Of a DNA stretch of 64,000 bases, positions 59,646-64,000 are shown one piece after another. The position numbers and the translations under genes were made by a program. Each line of letters begins with the position of its first letter. Within the stretch, counting starts at the first letter, position 1. The DNA is from Phycisphaerales bacterium UBA1161. GTDB taxonomy: Bacteria > Planctomycetota > Phycisphaerae > Tepidisphaerales > Tepidisphaeraceae. The notes beneath the pieces are model-generated. The model was not told the origin of the DNA, did no database searches, and was given only the letters and a program-made list of their open reading frames with translations. The DNA lies in assembly GCA_002311745.1 (NCBI GenBank), contig DBZL01000014.1, forward strand, positions 62,001-126,000. Direction: 5' to 3'.

Positions 59646-60998
59646 CTATTTCCCGATGCAAAACGTCGAGAAAATGCGGGTCAGGATGTCATCGGGCGTG
59701 ACCTGACCCAGAATTTGGCCCAACGCATCGAGGGTCTCGCGAAGATCGACGGCCAGCAGCTCCGCGGAATCCTCCACGTGCTGGTGCGCCTCCCGCAGAG
59801 CCGCCTGCGCCTCTTCGATCCCTCGCAGATGCCGGGCCCCCAACGCCAAAGACGCCCCGACCGATTCGGTCCCGAAGGCCAAGCGATCCAGCTCGTCGCG
59901 CAGCTCCTGCATGTTCAGGCCGGTCAGCGCGCTGATGGGAAGACCCCCACCCTGCCCCTCCCCCGGCGTACCGGGGGAGGGGAAAGAGGGGGCGCGCAAA
60001 TCGGCTTTCGAATGCACGACCAAATCGACGTCGCGCGGCAACTGGGGCGGCGAACGCCGATCGTCTATCTCGCGCACCAGCACCAGCGCATCGGCCTCCT
60101 GCATCTGGCGCCACGCTTGCTCATGCATCTGGCGGGCGATACCGGACGGATCGTGTCCCGCGGTATTTTCCAATCCCGCGACGTCAACCAGGCGGACGAT
60201 ACCTCTGGCCAGAGCGACTTCGGTCGATAGCGCATCGCGCGTGGTCCCGGCCACGTTTGAGACGATCGAGCGATTGCGCCCGGCCAGGACGTTGGTCAGC
60301 GTGCTCTTGCCCGCGTTGGCCCGACCGGCCAGAACCACCGTGGGCTCGTGGCTCAGTTTCTCAAAACGGCTGCTCTGTTGGAGCAGATCCGCCAGTTGCG
60401 CCTCAGCGGCCCCCAGGCGCTGCTCGATCTGCTGGGCGGAGAGAAGCTGGATGTCCTCCTCGGAAAAGTCAATTCCCAGTTCGACGAGGGAGAGCGTCTG
60501 GGCCACGTCGTTCAGGATGGGCCGTAAGCGTCGCGACAGTTCCCCCACGGCAAGCTGCCGCGCCGCCGCCAGCTCGGCGGCGCTGTTGGCGGCGATCGAC
60601 GCCGCGACGCCCTCCGCCTGCGTCAGGTCCAATTTGCCGTTGAAATAGGCACGGGCGGTGAATTCACCAGCCTCGGCCGGCCGCGCGCCAAGCGCCACCA
60701 GGCGATCCAGCACCATCCGCGCCAGCAGCGGATTTCCGGGCACGTGCAGTTCCATCACGTCCTGGCCGGTGTAGCTCCGCGGCGCAGCAAACCACCACAC
60801 CCAGGCCGCAAAACCGATCTCGGGCGACAGGACAATCGTGCAGCGCCGCGCGACGCCGGCGGGCCAGGCGTGCGGCGCGCCTTCCGGGCAGAGGTTATTG
60901 AGCAGTTCCCCCGCCGCCGGGCCGCTGGCGCGAACCACCATGCGCGGCGACGCCCCCGCCGCCGAGCTGATCGCCACGATCGTGTCGTCCAGGATCAC
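59646..60998 (-). CDS. mnmE: tRNA modification GTPase MnmE
   Basis: A GTG at 60998 overlapping the yidC stop by GTGA gives 450 residues. The N-terminal tetrahydrofolate-binding domain has RSYTGQDVMELH (about 73-84). The G domain has GRANAGKST (about 226), DVAGLENT, SKADL (instead of NKxD) and ISALTG, and the protein ends with the catalytic FCIGK. With MnmG it makes the cmnm5U modification in tRNA. Between G4 and G5 lies a low-complexity loop (PSPGTPGEGQGG) encoded by a palindrome at 59955-59982. Confidence 0.95.
   Translation of the reverse strand: MILDDTIVAISSAAGASPRMVVRASGPAAGELLNNLCPEGAPHAWPAGVARRCTIVLSPEIGFAAWVWWFAAPRSYTGQDVMELHVPGNPLLARMVLDRLVALGARPAEAGEFTARAYFNGKLDLTQAEGVAASIAANSAAELAAARQLAVGELSRRLRPILNDVAQTLSLVELGIDFSEEDIQLLSAQQIEQRLGAAEAQLADLLQQSSRFEKLSHEPTVVLAGRANAGKSTLTNVLAGRNRSIVSNVAGTTRDALSTEVALARGIVRLVDVAGLENTAGHDPSGIARQMHEQAWRQMQEADALVLVREIDDRRSPPQLPRDVDLVVHSKADLRAPSFPSPGTPGEGQGGGLPISALTGLNMQELRDELDRLAFGTESVGASLALGARHLRGIEEAQAALREAHQHVEDSAELLAVDLRETLDALGQILGQVTPDDILTRIFSTFCIGK
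59955..59982. repeat. Palindromic element inside the mnmE coding sequence
   Basis: CCCCTCCCCCGG pairs perfectly with CCGGGGGAGGGG around a CGTA loop (12-base stem). In frame it encodes PSPGTPGEGQGGG within a loop of the MnmE G domain. It looks like an inserted repetitive palindrome that kept the reading frame. Confidence 0.7.
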
Positions 60999-63058
60999 GA
61001 GTTCTTGTTGCGCCGCTGCGTTTCCTGGCGCATCTGCTCGGCCCGCGCCTGCAGATTCGCCCACCAGCCCGCGATGCAGCCGGGCTTGGCCTGCGCTTTC
61101 TGCGCCGCTTCCTGCTTCTTGCTCTGCTTTCCATGACGCGTCGGCTTGGTGTCCACAAACACCTTCTGCGCCTTTTCAGCTTCCTCGCGCCGCTTGATGT
61201 GATCGCGGATGCGCTTGCTTTCCCAGACGCCGATGGCCGTGCTGGTCAGAATGTACAGGTTCAAGCCGCTGGGAGCGGAGTACAGAAAGATCGGAAACAG
61301 CAGGGTCATCCATTGCATGATCTTCTGTTGCGATTGCTGTTCGGGCGTCGTGGTCGGCGGTTTGGGCGTGTACTTCTGCTGCAGGAAGAAGGTCACCGCC
61401 ATGATGATGGGCAGCACGTTCAGCGAGGCAATCTTCAGACTGATCAGCGGAAGGACAAAGGCGTGCGTGTCCCAGGAGATCAGGCGGTCCGGCCGCGCCA
61501 GGTCGTGAATGTACGTGAACAAAAACGGCGCCTGCCGCAGCTCAAACTCATTTTGCAGCGCCGAGTACAGCGCGATCCAGATCGGCATCTGCAAAAACAT
61601 CGGCAGGCACCCCAGGATGGGAGTAAAGCCCATCTCCTTGTACATCTGCATCTGCGCCTTGGTGAACGCTTCCTTGTCATCGCCGTATTTCTTCTTGAGT
61701 CGCTCGACCTCCGGCCCCATCTTCTGCATCTTCATCATGGAGACTTGCGAGCTGCGGGTGATGGGGTGCAGCATTAGCCGCACGATCAGCACCAGGGCGA
61801 TGATCGCCAAGCCCCAGTCGTGAAGAATCCACTGCAGGAGCCACAACAGGTCCACCAAGCGGTCCACCAGCCATGGAAACGCGCAGAGGCCGCAGATGCC
61901 GGTGGTGGTGACCAGGAGTTGGCTGTAGCTGCGCGGATAGTCCGCGTAATAGTCCCCCTCGAGCATCGAGCGGTGCTTGGGCCCGAAAAAAATCTTCAGC
62001 GGCACGTCCACCGCCTGGTTGCCGTCCACCGTCAGCTCCGAGGTTTGCATCTCCAATGCGATCTCGCGCTGGTCCGACTCCGCCTGCTCATTGAGCACCG
62101 TGGCCCGCGCCGTTAGCACCTGGTCCTTGTTCTGCGGTTGGACGATCGCGCCGAAATACAAGCTGGTCGCCCCCACCCACAGGAGCTTGTATCCCTTGCT
62201 GCTGCGCGACAGGTCACGCACTTCGCCGGTTTTGAATTCCGCCGGCGCCAGCCGCGTCACGTCCACCGCCTGATCGCCCCGGTCGTAGCCGGCGACGATC
62301 TGTCGATCGTCCCCGCGTTCGGTTTCCCGCGGCGGCATCGCGGGACCGTCAAAATCAATCCGCACGCGCTCGGCGCCGCCCGTCAAATTCCGCAGGCGAT
62401 ACGTCACCGATACCCCGTACCCCGCCGAGGTGTTGTCCCGATTTTTCCTTGGCCCCCGCGGTTCGACTTGATAGGTCTGGCTCAGGTGCAAGAGCGCCTT
62501 GCCGCCTATGGAAAGAATATCGATCCCATACGTTGCGGATGTGCCGTTGGATGATTCCAGCGTCCAATTCACGTCGGTCAGATCGACGCTTTGTCCGTCG
62601 ACGCTGACGCGGCGCGTCGCCAGCGCCCGCCAGTGAAAATCGGGCTCCTGAAACGTGTACTCGTGGATCGCGTCGACCGCCTTGGTTTCGTTGATGATGA
62701 CCGAATCAAGCCCGGCGCCATCCGGTGAAATGCGCACGCCCAGGGCGTATTCGGGATCTTTTACCTTGTCCGATCCGATGAACGCCGGTGTGCCGGGGCC
62801 GCTTGCGCCGACGGCTTTGAGCGCCGCCGCGCCGCCCGGCGGGGCTTGGGCCGGCTGCGTCGCGGCGGCCGCGATCGAAGGCGCGGTCGGCGACGGCCCC
62901 GTGGCCGGCCCCTGTTCCGGCGAAACGGTCGGCTGAGGGCGCCGGCCGCTCGTGTCCCACTCCGGGTGCCGCGGATAAACGTAATTCACCAGAAATGCGT
63001 AGTAGCCCATGACCACCAGCATGAGCAGCCCCGCAGTGATGTACATCCGCTTATCCAT
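60995..63058 (-). CDS. yidC: Membrane protein insertase YidC
   Basis: The 687-residue product has an N-terminal membrane helix (about 7-25), a large periplasmic beta domain (about 100-420) as in Gram-negative YidC, and a C-terminal core with five hydrophobic segments and the hydrophilic groove Arg in LIVRLMLHPITRSSQ (about 438-452). PILGCLPMFLQMPIWIALY lies at about 492-510. It inserts proteins into the inner membrane, alone or with SecYEG. A basic tail ends the protein. mnmE follows with a 4-base overlap. Confidence 0.96.
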   Translation of the reverse strand: MDKRMYITAGLLMLVVMGYYAFLVNYVYPRHPEWDTSGRRPQPTVSPEQGPATGPSPTAPSIAAAATQPAQAPPGGAAALKAVGASGPGTPAFIGSDKVKDPEYALGVRISPDGAGLDSVIINETKAVDAIHEYTFQEPDFHWRALATRRVSVDGQSVDLTDVNWTLESSNGTSATYGIDILSIGGKALLHLSQTYQVEPRGPRKNRDNTSAGYGVSVTYRLRNLTGGAERVRIDFDGPAMPPRETERGDDRQIVAGYDRGDQAVDVTRLAPAEFKTGEVRDLSRSSKGYKLLWVGATSLYFGAIVQPQNKDQVLTARATVLNEQAESDQREIALEMQTSELTVDGNQAVDVPLKIFFGPKHRSMLEGDYYADYPRSYSQLLVTTTGICGLCAFPWLVDRLVDLLWLLQWILHDWGLAIIALVLIVRLMLHPITRSSQVSMMKMQKMGPEVERLKKKYGDDKEAFTKAQMQMYKEMGFTPILGCLPMFLQMPIWIALYSALQNEFELRQAPFLFTYIHDLARPDRLISWDTHAFVLPLISLKIASLNVLPIIMAVTFFLQQKYTPKPPTTTPEQQSQQKIMQWMTLLFPIFLYSAPSGLNLYILTSTAIGVWESKRIRDHIKRREEAEKAQKVFVDTKPTRHGKQSKKQEAAQKAQAKPGCIAGWWANLQARAEQMRQETQRRNKNS

Positions 63059-63090
63059 TCAATTTGACCCTTTACCCCCAAGACGCGCTC

Positions 63091-63840
63091 TCATCGCCCG
63101 TCCAGCAGCCGCGTGCCCAGGAAGTTGTCCAATTCCTCGACGGCCTCCACCTTTTTGACCGTGGTTTCCACGTCGTAGACCAGGCGGACGAACTCGATGT
63201 ACGTGTCGGTCACGATCACGAAACTGGTGCGCGGATCGCGGTCGCGCGGCTGGCCCACCGAGCCGACGTTGATGATCGCCTTCTCATCCGTCAGCTCGAA
63301 CTTGTAATCCAGCTCATCGGGGCTGTAAAAATCCGGCCCTTCCAGAAAGACCCCCGGAACGTGCGTGTGCCCGACGAAACACAGGCGGTCAAACCGCTCG
63401 AAGATGCTCACGAACTTGCCCGGATTGGTGTAGATGTCATCCGGGAAGATGTACTCGTTGATCGGCCGCCGCGGCGACGCGTGCACCGCCACAAAGTCGT
63501 TGGTGCGCAAGCGCACGGGCAGATTTCCCAGGAATCTCCACCGGTTGGCCCGCCGCGGCACGTCCAGGTCCTCTTCAAAGCAGCGCCGCGTCCAGTAGCA
63601 CGCCGCCTCCGCCCCCTGGTTGAAGTTGTACGGCTCATAAAAAACCGCGAAATCGTGGTTCCCCATCAGCGACGCCCGGCATCGCGCCGCCACCAGATCG
63701 ATGCACTCCATCGGATTGGGCCCGTACCCGACGATGTCCCCCAGGCACACGATGTGCTGAATCCCGCGCCGATCGATCTCGGCCAAGACCGTGGTGAACG
63801 CCTCGAGATTTCCGTGAATATCGCTGACGATGGCGAACAT
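63091..63840 (-). CDS. Calcineurin-like metallophosphoesterase
   Basis: The ATG at 63840 gives 249 residues. Metal-binding motifs are in order: SDIHGN (about 5-10), GDIVGYGPNP (about 34-43), GNHD (about 60-63), VHASPRRP (about 118-125) and VGHTHVPG (about 157-164). It is a small YfcE/MJ0936-type phosphodiesterase of unknown substrate. It lies 32 bases upstream of yidC on the same strand. Confidence 0.92.
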   Translation of the reverse strand: MFAIVSDIHGNLEAFTTVLAEIDRRGIQHIVCLGDIVGYGPNPMECIDLVAARCRASLMGNHDFAVFYEPYNFNQGAEAACYWTRRCFEEDLDVPRRANRWRFLGNLPVRLRTNDFVAVHASPRRPINEYIFPDDIYTNPGKFVSIFERFDRLCFVGHTHVPGVFLEGPDFYSPDELDYKFELTDEKAIINVGSVGQPRDRDPRTSFVIVTDTYIEFVRLVYDVETTVKKVEAVEELDNFLGTRLLDGR

Positions 63841-64000
63841 GCGGGTGCGTTCCTGGCCCGGCAACTGCCGGAGCCGGGTGATGGTAAGGACGACCGCAAA
63901 GCGCGTCAAACACGCGACTTGCCGCCGGGACCGCTCGGCTTGATTCGCCGCCGCGCGGTCCGTACAGTCAGCCCCACGGATATGAGGCTGATCGCATGAG

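Overview
The window looks like a chromosome segment of a GC-rich planctomycete, most likely of the Phycisphaerae type. The evidence is a LEPR-like N-terminal motif (20271-22118), a PEP-CTERM sorting tail (38739-39605), DUF4159, MoxR and DUF2203 proteins, an ECF sigma factor with a membrane anti-sigma, a WXG100/FtsK-type secretion locus, and MutL with an endonuclease motif and no MutH. GTG and TTG starts and 4-base ATGA/GTGA gene overlaps are common. No lineage search was possible, so this is inference from gene content.

Layout. 1-1901 holds the end of one host gene and a proline-rich single-pass membrane protein. 1933-24735 is a prophage or prophage-derived element, nearly all on the minus strand. 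Reading leftwards from 24735 it encodes a lipoprotein and a membrane protein, two beta-helix fibres, two further virion-like proteins, a gp36-like protein, a five-gene putative DNA-modification cassette (ParB-like, methyltransferase, DUF5131 with a Cys cluster, ParB-like, ABC-ATPase/GNAT fusion), terminase, portal, protease, decoration protein, capsid, tail genes with an A_AAA_AAA frameshift site, and then a cI-like repressor on the plus strand facing a short early operon. No integrase, transposase, replication gene, endolysin or full-length tape measure gene was found; a 126-residue ORF sits where the tape measure belongs.

24875-28133 (+) carries DUF4159, MoxR and DUF2203 genes. 28220-33246 (-) carries queE, nth, a DUF4149-like membrane protein, moaE/moaD, a glycosyltransferase and a TIM-barrel isomerase. 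33354-35710 (+) carries trpB and trpA with a small opposing membrane gene between them. 35873-38052 is a sigma/anti-sigma/STN-domain trio. 38151-41325 holds ilvD, a PEP-CTERM gene and a decayed second copy of the ilvD 3' end. 41443-48683 holds a HAD phosphatase, the type VII-like secretion locus and a SpoU methyltransferase. 48764-52081 holds an SDR, mutL and a DUF3467 protein.

52082-56904 is a lower-GC accessory patch with a YgiT-type zinc finger protein, a large secreted protein, a FitA/VapC pair, a DUF4258/YgiT pair and two gene-end remnants, one of them a copy of the mutS 3' end. 56906-63840 (-) is a housekeeping block: mutS, mnmE, yidC and a metallophosphoesterase.

The points most worth follow-up are the prophage modification cassette, the predicted -1 frameshift together with the miniature tape-measure ORF, the duplicated 3' ends of ilvD and mutS flanking cargo genes, the palindromic element translated inside mnmE, the planctomycete export motif on a phage fibre, and the compact type VII-like locus. 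No tRNA, rRNA or CRISPR array was seen.
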